Shown piece by piece: positions 54,869-64,000 of a DNA stretch of 64,000 nucleotides. The notes under the pieces are model-generated. The model was given only the letters and a program-made list of their open reading frames with translations. It was not told the origin of the DNA and searched no databases. Where the stretch lies: contig NZ_CBTK010000113.1 of the NCBI RefSeq assembly GCF_000531125.1, forward strand, positions 52,121 through 116,120, given 5' to 3'. The DNA comes from Candidatus Contendobacter odensis Run_B_J11 (GTDB taxonomy: Bacteria > Pseudomonadota > Gammaproteobacteria > Competibacterales > Competibacteraceae). The translations under genes and the position numbers were made by a program. Within the stretch, counting starts at the first letter, position 1, and each line of letters opens with the position of its first letter.

Positions 54869-55309
54869 TCACGCTCCCTGCGGTAACCCTGAACCCGGCA
54901 CTGGATGCCCCGCGTCGTCCAGCGGAATGTCCACCCACACCTCTCGATGAATGCGGCGCAAATCGAGAATGGACCAGGGAATCAGGATCAGCGCCGCCAC
55001 GATCCAGGCGGTCAGATGCCAAACCCAGCCGCCGCCGGGAATGAAAGTGGCAACCGCAACAAAGAAACCGGTGACCCCATAAAACCGATAAGCGGCCTGC
55101 TGAGTGTAATGACCCACTCTGGGATCGGGATGATGCCGGTTCAGAGCGTACACCAGCATCGAGGCGCCGAACCAAAAAATCAGCAGGGGAAACGGCACCA
55201 GAATCGCGATCAAATTGCCATAATTCATCAGTGTCGCTGCCCGCCTGGCGGAGGAACCCCGCGCGATTTTGCCAATAACGGTATTTTCGCTTTGTTCCAG
55301 GAGATGCAT
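54869..55309 (-). CDS. small inner-membrane protein, uncharacterised
   Basis: A 146-residue protein with three likely membrane helices (about residues 33-57, 75-95 and 100-120) and a short polar C-terminus. ATG 55309 has GAGG nine bases upstream and is preferred over a longer frame. It resembles the general DUF4870-type of small membrane proteins, but the match is too weak to name. It is divergent from comF with about 43 bases between the starts. Confidence 0.7.
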   Translation of the reverse strand: MHLLEQSENTVIGKIARGSSARRAATLMNYGNLIAILVPFPLLIFWFGASMLVYALNRHHPDPRVGHYTQQAAYRFYGVTGFFVAVATFIPGGGWVWHLTAWIVAALILIPWSILDLRRIHREVWVDIPLDDAGHPVPGSGLPQGA

Positions 55310-55352
55310 GATTGAAATCCTCAAAATTGAGAACAGGCATGAGAGACGCCCA

Positions 55353-56114
55353 ATGCGACCCTGCTCGAAACAGCCGGCTCATTATCCATCAGCAGCGCCC
55401 AGCGTAGCCACCACATGGTGGAACCCGCTCCAACGAGGGCTATTACCGTCCACTTGCCTGTTGTGCGGGGCCGATGGCACGGGGGAACGCGATCTGTGCG
55501 CCGGTTGCGCCGCCGATTTGCCACGCAATAGCGCAGCCTGTCCGCGTTGCGCTGCACCATTGCCAGTCAGCGTAACCGGACTCTGCGACAGTTGCCATGC
55601 CTCGCCGCCAAACTTTGACCGTGCCTTCGTGCCCTTCCGCTATCAGCCCCCACTGGATGCGCTGATCAAGCATTTGAAGTTCGGCGGACGCTTGGCCCAT
55701 GCCCGGCTGCTGGGTGATCTGTTTGCCGCCGCACTGGCCGAACGGGCTGGCTCCCTGCCGGATTGCATTGTTCCGGTGCCACTGCATCCGCAGCGCTTGC
55801 GCGAGCGCGGCTTCAATCAGGCGTTGGAATTAGCGCGCACCACCGCCCGCCGGTTCCAGATTCCGCTGCGGGCCACGGGTTTACGGCGGGTGCGTTATAC
55901 CCTACCGCAGACCCAGTTGGATGCCCGCCGCCGCCAGACCAACCCGCTAGGCGCGTTCGCGTTGGGTGATCCCCTAGCTGGATCGCGGGTTGCACTGATG
56001 GACGATGTGATCACCACCGCCAGTACGATTACCGAATGCGCCCGGGTGCTGCGAACTGGCGGGGCGACTGAAATCGAACTCTGGGCCATCGGTCGCGCCG
56101 TGGTTCATCCTTGA
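55353..56114 (+). CDS. comF: ComF-family phosphoribosyltransferase-like protein
   Basis: A 253-residue ComF protein. Four Cys pairs form N-terminal zinc-binding double ribbons (CLLCGADGTGERDLCAGC and CPRCAAPLPVSVTGLCDSC). The phosphoribosyltransferase domain carries RERGFNQALELA and the PRPP loop VALMDDVITTASTI. It is linked to DNA uptake or use in relatives, but the exact biochemical role is not settled. ATG 55353 is the start chosen. ATG 55308 is possible and would overlap the divergent gene. Confidence 0.9.
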   Translation: MRPCSKQPAHYPSAAPSVATTWWNPLQRGLLPSTCLLCGADGTGERDLCAGCAADLPRNSAACPRCAAPLPVSVTGLCDSCHASPPNFDRAFVPFRYQPPLDALIKHLKFGGRLAHARLLGDLFAAALAERAGSLPDCIVPVPLHPQRLRERGFNQALELARTTARRFQIPLRATGLRRVRYTLPQTQLDARRRQTNPLGAFALGDPLAGSRVALMDDVITTASTITECARVLRTGGATEIELWAIGRAVVHP

Positions 56115-56230
56115 GCGTACATCTTGGTTGCCCCGCTCCAGCACGCCGTTTTCGCGGGGATGCTTACCTCGCGGGTGGCGAAATCCCGTACAATGCCGCC
56201 CCAGTTTGCCCCTCAGGCTATACTGGCACT

Positions 56231-58369
56231 ATGAAAACCCATCCCCTCGCTTTCGAGCAGGCTATCCGCTCCCACGACGATCTTCTCAAACGCCACGAAC
56301 TGGCGATTTGGGTCGGCGCGGAACCGACTTTCACCGACCGCCGCGCTGAAACGCCGGAATGGCTGAACAACGCGCTCGGTCCCAGCAAGGAAAGCCGCGC
56401 CCGCCGGATGCTGGCCGAAGCGGCGAATCTGACGCCCGGCGGTGCGGTGTTGCGGACGCTGGGCCGACAATACCCCAAGGAAGAACTGCCGCGCTGGAGC
56501 TTAGGTCTGTACCGGCGGCGCGACGGCCAGCCAATCTGGTCCGGCCCGGTGGATCCGCTGCTGGAACCAGCGCCTCTTTCCATGCCGGAGGGCGCGCTGG
56601 AGGATTTGTGGGAACAATTGGCCCAGCATCTCGGGGTGCGTGGCTGGACCGCGCTGCTGTTTACGGTCGAGTGCTACCCAAATCTGCGTATTGTGTTTCG
56701 CCATGACGCGCTGCCGGTGCTGGCCGACCCGGTGCGGGATCCGCGATTGGCTCGCCCAAGCCCACACGGCCAGCCGATTTCTCCGGGCGGATTGCATGAC
56801 GAATTGGCCGAACAGGGAATTTTCCTGCTGGGTATCGGCTGGCCCGGCCCAGAACAGGGTTTGGGCGAAGTCGCCGCGCCCTGCGTGGAATTGCCGGCTT
56901 GCGGTGAGGTTGAGTTGTTCCTGGAATTGCTGGCGGCAGTGGGCGAGGCGGCGAATGCGGCTAAATTCACCGGTCTGATCCTGACCGGTTTTCCGCCACC
57001 GGTAGACGCTACCGTCGCTTGGACCACCCTGACCCCGGATCCTGCCGTAGTGGAAGTCAACATGGCTCCCGCCTCGGATGTAACCGGCTTCCTGCGCGAA
57101 ACCCGCCTCAGTTTCGCCGCCGCCGCCAACGCCGGATTATCACCCTACCGGTTGAACTACAACGGCCAGATCACCGATTCAGGTGGGGGCGGCCAACTCA
57201 CTCTAGGCGGTCTTGAACCGAACAGCAGCCCCTTTTTGACCGAGCCGCGCCTGCTGCCGGCGCTGATTGGCTATTTCAACCGCCACCCCGCGCTCTCGTT
57301 CTATTTCGCCGGTGATTGCGTTGGCAATTCCAGCCAGGCGCCCCGCCCCGACGAACGCACCGCTGAAATTGTCGAGGAACTGGCGCTGGCGTTGGCCCTG
57401 CTCGACCGCCAGCGTAATCCGACTCCGGAACAAATCTGGCAAAGCCTGTCGCCGTTCCTGGCCGACGCGGGCGGCAATACTCACCGCAGCGAAATCAACA
57501 TTGAAAAACTGTGGAATCCCTATCTGCCCGGGCGCGGTCAGGCAGGACTGGTGGAATTCCGTGCCTTCCGCATGCCGCCGACTCCAGAACGACTGGCGGC
57601 TTTGGCAGCGCTGCTACGCGCCATTGCGGCCTTGCTGACCAAGAAACCGCAACCTCCCAAACTGAGTTACTGGGGTCGGGAACTGCACGACCGCTTCGCC
57701 TTGCCCTATTATCTGCGGGCTGACCTGTGGGAAGTGCTGGATGAATTGGCCCGCACCGGTCTGGGCTTGGGGCAACCGATCATCGCTGAACTGCTGGACG
57801 AGAGCCACTATCAGGTAGGTGAAGCGAAATTCGGTGACTGCCGACTTACCGTCCGGCGGGGTTTGGAATTCTGGCCGCTGCTCGGCGATGCTCTGGCGCA
57901 GGAACACGGTCATTCGCGGCTGGTGGATGCCAGTACCGCACGGATCGAGATCAGTGTGGGTGCCGATGTCGGAGCCAAATCGGCACTGGCAGATTGGCGG
58001 CTAACGGTGAATGGTTACGCGCTGCCGCTGCGCCGGGAGGATGAGATCGATGGGGAAACCTGGCTCTATGGGGTGCGCTACCGCCGCTTCAAACCCTGGG
58101 CCGGCCTGCATCCCAGTCTGGAGGCCCAAGGTCCCATTGAGTTAGTGTTGAGCCATCCCGACCAGCCGGGAGCCATGCGGGTTACGCTGTATGAGTGGAA
58201 ACCGCAAGGCGGTGGTTACGACGGCCTGCCCGTTGATCAAGCCGAAGCGGCTGTCCGTCGAACCGAGCGCTTCGTGGTGGAACGTTTGGACGCTGCACCG
58301 GGCGTACCGCCACTGGAACCGCCGTGCGGTGCGCTGACGCCTTATTGTTTCGATCTGCGCTGGATCTAA
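56231..58369 (+). CDS. stand-alone DUF2126 protein
   Basis: A 712-residue protein of the DUF2126 family. Family motifs are AIWVGAEPTFTDRRAETPEW, LRTLGRQYPKEELPRWSLGL, and the C-terminal DQAEAAVRRTERFVVERL with CGALTPYCFDLRWI. In most genomes DUF2126 is the C-terminal part of a protein of about 1100 residues that begins with a transglutaminase-like cysteine protease domain. That part is absent here, and no transglutaminase gene is in the window. A longer upstream frame (to 56111) adds unrelated residues. The substrate is unknown. A hairpin terminator follows. Confidence 0.85.
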   Translation: MKTHPLAFEQAIRSHDDLLKRHELAIWVGAEPTFTDRRAETPEWLNNALGPSKESRARRMLAEAANLTPGGAVLRTLGRQYPKEELPRWSLGLYRRRDGQPIWSGPVDPLLEPAPLSMPEGALEDLWEQLAQHLGVRGWTALLFTVECYPNLRIVFRHDALPVLADPVRDPRLARPSPHGQPISPGGLHDELAEQGIFLLGIGWPGPEQGLGEVAAPCVELPACGEVELFLELLAAVGEAANAAKFTGLILTGFPPPVDATVAWTTLTPDPAVVEVNMAPASDVTGFLRETRLSFAAAANAGLSPYRLNYNGQITDSGGGGQLTLGGLEPNSSPFLTEPRLLPALIGYFNRHPALSFYFAGDCVGNSSQAPRPDERTAEIVEELALALALLDRQRNPTPEQIWQSLSPFLADAGGNTHRSEINIEKLWNPYLPGRGQAGLVEFRAFRMPPTPERLAALAALLRAIAALLTKKPQPPKLSYWGRELHDRFALPYYLRADLWEVLDELARTGLGLGQPIIAELLDESHYQVGEAKFGDCRLTVRRGLEFWPLLGDALAQEHGHSRLVDASTARIEISVGADVGAKSALADWRLTVNGYALPLRREDEIDGETWLYGVRYRRFKPWAGLHPSLEAQGPIELVLSHPDQPGAMRVTLYEWKPQGGGYDGLPVDQAEAAVRRTERFVVERLDAAPGVPPLEPPCGALTPYCFDLRWI

Positions 58370-58384
58370 AAGCCACAACCTGCC

Positions 58385-58417
58385 CCCCGTGCCGGCGTCC
58401 GGTCTACCACGGGGTTT
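58385..58417 (+). terminator. terminator after the DUF2126 gene
   Basis: CCCCGTG (58385-58391) pairs perfectly with CACGGGG (58408-58414), loop 16 bases with an inner CCGG repeat, then TTT. Confidence 0.5.
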
Positions 58418-58437
58418 ATCCTGATAGCAGCAACTGA

Positions 58438-60111
<1,674 letters not shown>

Positions 60112-60155
60112 TTCCCACTGTTCCTTTTCTTCTCCCCCACTGGACGAGTGCAAGG

Positions 60156-61061
60156 ATGACCCTGCAATCCCGCGCTTTGGGCTGCCTTCTGGGACTGGCG
60201 GCGGGTGATGCGGTGGGTACCACCTTGGAGTTTAGCCGCCGTGACAGTTATCCGCCGCTGACCGACATGATTGGCGGCGGGCCGTTTCACCTGCAAGCGG
60301 GTCAGTGGACCGACGACACTTCGATGGCGCTGGCGCTCGGCGAATCGCTCTGCGACTGCGGCGAGCTGAATTTGCAGGATCTGATGGATCGCTTTGTTGC
60401 TTGGTACCGGCAGGGACGCTATTCCTGCGTCGGAACCTGCTTCGACATTGGCATGACGACGCAACTGGCGTTGCAACGCTTTATGGAGACCGGCAATCCC
60501 GAAGCGGGCAACCGCTCGCCAAGTACAGCGGGCAACGGCTCACTGATGCGGCTGGCCCCAATACCCATCTTTTACCACCCTGACTTGGCAGCGGGCGTCG
60601 GGGTGGCCCGTCGACAGAGCGTTGCCACTCACGGCGCGGCGGAGGCGATAGATGCCTGTGCCGCTTATGCGGAACTGCTGATTTTGGCGATCAACGGCAA
60701 GTCCAGGGATGAAGTGTTAACCCACATGATTTCTGACTTGGTGCCAGGAGTGGCAGCGGTGATCGGTGGCTCCTGGCGCGACAAATCACGCGATCAGATC
60801 AGTTCATCGGGTTATGTGGTGCATAGCCTGGAAGCCGCACTCTGGTGCGTAGCGGGGGCATCAGGATTCAAGGAGGCTGTGTTGCTGGCCGCCAATCTCG
60901 GCAATGATGCCGATACCGTAGCGGCGATTACCGGACAACTGGCAGGCGCACTGTGGGGCATGGAAGGCATTCCCGCCGACTGGCTGGCGAAACTGGCGTG
61001 GCGGGAACATATCGAGCGGCTGGGATTGCGCTTGCTGAGGCACGAACGAACTATATCTTGA
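60156..61061 (+). CDS. ADP-ribosylglycohydrolase (DraG/ARH family)
   Basis: A 301-residue all-helical hydrolase that removes ADP-ribose from proteins or small molecules. The binuclear metal site is built from Thr52-Asp53-Asp54 (QWTDDTS) and the C-terminal [10 protein letters not shown] (Asp251, Asp253), both intact. No DraT or other ADP-ribosyltransferase gene is in the window. It follows pgm by 44 bases and precedes erpA by 56 bases. The natural substrate is unknown. Confidence 0.9.
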   Translation: MTLQSRALGCLLGLAAGDAVGTTLEFSRRDSYPPLTDMIGGGPFHLQAGQWTDDTSMALALGESLCDCGELNLQDLMDRFVAWYRQGRYSCVGTCFDIGMTTQLALQRFMETGNPEAGNRSPSTAGNGSLMRLAPIPIFYHPDLAAGVGVARRQSVATHGAAEAIDACAAYAELLILAINGKSRDEVLTHMISDLVPGVAAVIGGSWRDKSRDQISSSGYVVHSLEAALWCVAGASGFKEAVLLAANLGNDADTVAAITGQLAGALWGMEGIPADWLAKLAWREHIERLGLRLLRHERTIS

Positions 61062-61117
61062 CCTGCAAAGTCAACAATTGCAGAATCGTTCAACATTTTC
61101 GCGAGAGGACAGGACTC

Positions 61118-61480
61118 ATGGGCGCTACGATTGAAACCTTCACTCCGGTCGAGGATCCGCTGCTGTTCACGGATGCTGCCGCGTTCAAGGTCAAGGGCCT
61201 GATTGAAGAGGAACACAACCCGAACCTGATGCTACGGGTGTTTGTCTCTGGCGGGGGGTGTTCCGGTTTCCAGTACGGCTTCACTTTCGACGAAAATTTG
61301 AGCGATGGTGACACTGTGGTAGAAAAGCAGGGGGTCAAGCTGTTGATTGACCCCATGAGCTTTCAGTACCTGGTCGGCGCTGAGATTGATTACAGCGAGG
61401 GACTGGAAGGCGCTCAATTCGTTATTCGCAATCCCAACGCGACCACCACCTGCGGTTGCGGTTCATCGTTCTCTTCCTAA
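61118..61480 (+). CDS. erpA: iron-sulfur cluster insertion protein ErpA
   Basis: An A-type carrier that delivers Fe-S clusters to apo-proteins, 120 residues. Ligands are Cys48 (GGGCSGF), Cys112 and Cys114 (CGCGSSFS). ATG 61118 is preceded by AGGAC at proper spacing, which rules out a longer upstream frame. Confidence 0.96.
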   Translation: MGATIETFTPVEDPLLFTDAAAFKVKGLIEEEHNPNLMLRVFVSGGGCSGFQYGFTFDENLSDGDTVVEKQGVKLLIDPMSFQYLVGAEIDYSEGLEGAQFVIRNPNATTTCGCGSSFSS

Positions 61481-61490
61481 TGCCGGTTGG

Positions 61491-61517
61491 TGAGCGGGAA
61501 CGATCACTTCCCGCTCA
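61491..61517. terminator. hairpin between convergent erpA and anmK
   Basis: TGAGCGGGAA (61491-61500) pairs perfectly with TTCCCGCTCA (61508-61517), loop 7. The right arm contains the anmK stop codon. There is no T-run, so it may be a weak bidirectional terminator. Confidence 0.55.
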
Positions 61518-62627
61518 GGCCGGATAAATTCCCCCTAGAATCCGCAAGCCTCTTGCTCCCGTGACCTCGGGCAGATTACCGGGTACGCCATCCAGGGTGC
61601 GTTTGGCCAGCCAGGCAAAGCCCATCGCTTCCAGAAAATCCGGATCAATCCCGTGAACCGCCGTAGATTCTACTGGTATCCCCGCCAGTCGTGCCCGCAG
61701 GCGATCCATCAAGGCGCGGTTATGAACGCCGCCGCCGCAAATCAACATCCGCTGAGTCATGGCTGCATAGTGGCGAATCGCGTTGGCAATCGATACAGCG
61801 GTCAATTCCAGCAGGGTTGCCTGCACATCGCGGGGATGAGCGTCCGGCAGCGCCGCCAGCTTGGCATTCAGCCAGTCGGGATTGAAGTATTCGCGGCCAG
61901 TGCTTTTCGGTGGAGGCAATCGAAAATAGGGATCATCCAGTCCAGCAGCAAGCAGCTCCGGCAGTGGGCAACCGCTGACCGCCCAAGCGCCATTTTCATC
62001 CAGCGGCATTCCCAGATGTTGCCGGGACCAAGCATCCAGCAGGATATTGCCGGGGCCGGTATCAAAGCCGCTGACCGGAATGTCCGGGTCAGCCGATAGC
62101 CGGGTGATATTGGCGATGCCGCCGATGTTCAGCACGATCCGTTCTTCGGCATGGGTGCGGAAAAACGCCGCATGAAACGCAGGCGCCAGCGGCGCGCCCT
62201 GCCCGCCCGCTGCCATGTCCCGTCGGCGGAAATCGGCCACCGTAGTGATGCCGGTCAATTCGGCGATTAAGCTGGGGTTGCCGATTTGCACGGTGTAAGG
62301 CTCGGGACCATCGGGAACATGGCGGATAGTTTGTCCATGACTGCCAATCGCTTGAATCTGGCTGGGTTTCAAGCCTGCCTGCGCCAGCAATTCCCCAGCC
62401 GCTCGGGCGAACAGCCGCGCCACATCGGCGTCCAGCCGCATCATGCGATCTATTTCGTTTGATCCCGGCTGAGCGACAGCCAGCAATTCTTCCCGTAAAC
62501 TGATCGGCACTGGAAGGCTATGTCGCAGAGTGAGATCGGGAATGGGAGCATCGGTAAATCGCACCAGTGCCGCATCAACCGCGTCCATGCTGGTACCGGA
62601 CATTAAACCAATCAAGTATTTTGCCAT
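61515..62627 (-). CDS. anmK: anhydro-N-acetylmuramic acid kinase
   Basis: Phosphorylates and opens 1,6-anhydro-MurNAc from peptidoglycan recycling, 370 residues, cytoplasmic. The N-terminal phosphate loop IGLMSGTSMDAVDAALV is intact, with IGSHGQTIRH, LNIGGIANITRL and ICGGGVHN typical of the family. It is functionally linked to MltB elsewhere in the window, whose product is its substrate. It is divergent from tyrS across 100 AT-rich bases. Confidence 0.96.
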   Translation of the reverse strand: MAKYLIGLMSGTSMDAVDAALVRFTDAPIPDLTLRHSLPVPISLREELLAVAQPGSNEIDRMMRLDADVARLFARAAGELLAQAGLKPSQIQAIGSHGQTIRHVPDGPEPYTVQIGNPSLIAELTGITTVADFRRRDMAAGGQGAPLAPAFHAAFFRTHAEERIVLNIGGIANITRLSADPDIPVSGFDTGPGNILLDAWSRQHLGMPLDENGAWAVSGCPLPELLAAGLDDPYFRLPPPKSTGREYFNPDWLNAKLAALPDAHPRDVQATLLELTAVSIANAIRHYAAMTQRMLICGGGVHNRALMDRLRARLAGIPVESTAVHGIDPDFLEAMGFAWLAKRTLDGVPGNLPEVTGARGLRILGGIYPA

Positions 62628-62727
62628 TTTTTAGATACTGTGCTTATGGTTGAAAGTAAATCAAACTGTATCATATCGGAACAAAAAGAGTTAATCAGCT
62701 ATTTTCTTCGTTTTTCAAGGAATGACG

Positions 62728-63930
62728 ATGTGTCCGCTTGAACAATCGCTGGAATTGATCCGCCGTGGCGCGGTAGATCTACTGTTAGAGAATGAACTGG
62801 TCGAGCGCATCAAATTGGGGCGACCGCTCCGGGTCAAGGCCGGCTTTGACCCCACCGCGCCTGATTTGCATCTCGGTCACACGGTGCTGATTAACAAGCT
62901 CCGTCAATTTCAGGAACTCGGTCATCACGTCATGTTCCTGATCGGCGATTTCACCGGAATGATTGGCGATCCGACTGGCAAAAATGTCACCCGCAAGCCG
63001 CTGACCCGCGAACAGATTCTAGTCAACGCCAAGACCTACCAGGAACAGGTGTTCAAGATTCTCGATCCTGATCGAACCGAGGTGATGTTCAATTCAACCT
63101 GGTTTGATCAAATGACACCTGCCGATTTTATCCATCTGGCGGCCAAGCACACGGTAGCCCGGATGTTGGAGCGAGATGATTTTGGCAAGCGCTACGCCAG
63201 TGGTCAGCCGATTGCCATTCACGAATTCCTCTATCCGCTGGTGCAGGGCTACGATTCGGTGGCGATGCGGGCGGACGTGGAGTTGGGCGGCACCGATCAA
63301 AAATTCAACCTGCTGGTTGGGCGCGAGTTGCAGAAGCATTACGGTCAACCGCCACAGATCGTCCTCACTATGCCGATTCTGGAAGGACTGGATGGGGTGC
63401 AGAAGATGTCGAAGTCGTTGGACAATTATGTGGGCATCCGCGACGAACCGAACGAGATGTTTGGTAAATTGATGTCTATTTCCGACAATCTAATGTGGCG
63501 CTACTTTGATCTGCTCAGTTTCCGTCCGATTCATGAGATCGCTGAATGGCGACGGCAGATTGCTGGTGAGGGGTTAAATCCGCGCGATGTCAAGTTCAAG
63601 CTGGCCGAGGAACTGGTGACTCGGTTTCATGGTGTCGGGGCCGGACAGCAGGCGTTGACCGCCTTCATCGAGCGGTTCCAAAAAGGAGTCCTACCCGATG
63701 ATCTCGCTGAGGTCCAGGTTCAATCCTGCGAAGGCCGATTGCCGATTGCCAGGCTGCTCAAGGATGCTGGACTGGTGGTCAGTACTTCGGAGGCGCTGCG
63801 GCTGATCCAGCAGGGTGCCGTGCGGATCGACGGTGAGCGGATTGAGAACTGTAGCCTTGAAGTAGTGGCCGGGAGTAACCATATTTATCAAGTGGGCAAG
63901 CGGCGAGTAGCTCGGGTCTTGGTGCGCTGA
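62728..63930 (+). CDS. tyrS: tyrosyl-tRNA synthetase
   Basis: A class I aminoacyl-tRNA synthetase, 400 residues, of the shorter TyrS type. The HIGH-like motif is His48-Leu-Gly-His51, KMSKS is 226-230, and a C-terminal S4 domain (about 335-400) binds tRNA. ATG 62728 is chosen over ATG 62722 because AAGGA (62717-62721) leaves six bases to the former and none to the latter. Confidence 0.97.
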   Translation: MCPLEQSLELIRRGAVDLLLENELVERIKLGRPLRVKAGFDPTAPDLHLGHTVLINKLRQFQELGHHVMFLIGDFTGMIGDPTGKNVTRKPLTREQILVNAKTYQEQVFKILDPDRTEVMFNSTWFDQMTPADFIHLAAKHTVARMLERDDFGKRYASGQPIAIHEFLYPLVQGYDSVAMRADVELGGTDQKFNLLVGRELQKHYGQPPQIVLTMPILEGLDGVQKMSKSLDNYVGIRDEPNEMFGKLMSISDNLMWRYFDLLSFRPIHEIAEWRRQIAGEGLNPRDVKFKLAEELVTRFHGVGAGQQALTAFIERFQKGVLPDDLAEVQVQSCEGRLPIARLLKDAGLVVSTSEALRLIQQGAVRIDGERIENCSLEVVAGSNHIYQVGKRRVARVLVR

Positions 63931-63962
63931 AGAAAGCCTGATAAAAAGAGTGTGGTGATGGC

Positions 63963-63990
63963 TTGACGTACATATTTTTTTGTTTATAAT
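63963..63990 (+). promoter_or_regulatory. near-consensus sigma-70 promoter pointing out of the window
   Basis: TTGACG (63963-63968) and a perfect TATAAT (63985-63990) are 16 bases apart with a T-rich spacer. Transcription would begin within or just past the window end. Strong promoters with 16-base spacers are typical of rRNA operons, and tyrS precedes an rRNA operon in several gammaproteobacteria. An rRNA operon beyond the edge is a prediction. Confidence 0.7.
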
Positions 63991-64000
63991 TCACGTTTCC

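Overview
The window reads as a contiguous piece of a gammaproteobacterial chromosome. Support comes from the mreBCD-mrdA-rodA-mltB-rlpA-dacA-ybeD-lipB block, erpA, a tyrS followed by a strong promoter, and REP-type palindromes. Coding density is high and nearly all core genes are full length. A Competibacter-like lineage would fit, but that is a guess. No phage, plasmid, CRISPR array or intact insertion sequence is visible.

Layout. 1-4455 is gltB, running off the left edge. 4.7-9.7 kb holds a CheZ-like protein, tRNA-Ser(UGA), an AlgZ/LytS-type histidine kinase, a CBS-GGDEF protein, a NUDIX hydrolase and two uncharacterised genes. 9.7-12.1 kb is serC-serA. 12.3-14.6 kb is a GT2 / DUF2304 / GT4 trio. 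14.65-23.4 kb is a lipid-modification cluster: SDR, NTF2-like, FAD amine oxidase, DUF1365, a CFA synthase, DUF2878, a DUF1475-like protein, DUF1295 and a second CFA-type methyltransferase. A UPF0175/DUF3368 toxin-antitoxin pair on the opposite strand splits it. Both halves start from promoters with the same three-box, ungapped operator. 23.9-26.5 kb is nadK-recN.

26.5-34.5 kb is a leftward signalling block: a CHASE-PAS-GGDEF protein, a CheB-CheR-PAS fusion and a PAS-PAS-GGDEF protein. 34.5-43.3 kb is the lipoate/PBP region (dacA-ybeD-lipB-lipA), in which two secreted repeat proteins, about 5.7 kb, sit between lipB and lipA. 43.5-51.4 kb is the cell-elongation cluster. 51.5-54.8 kb is gatCAB. 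54.9-63.9 kb holds a small membrane protein, comF, a stand-alone DUF2126 protein, pgm, a DraG-family hydrolase, erpA, anmK and tyrS. The window ends on a near-consensus sigma-70 promoter pointing out of it.

How the parts work together. The cell-wall genes form one leftward elongasome and peptidoglycan-remodelling unit. The 15-23 kb cluster probably alters membrane fatty acids under light or oxidative stress, judged from gene content and the shared operator. The 26-34 kb block probably links sensory input to cyclic-di-GMP and chemotaxis-like methylation. The least explained parts are the operator-linked lipid cluster with its embedded TA module, the repeat-protein insertion between lipB and lipA, and several structured non-coding elements.
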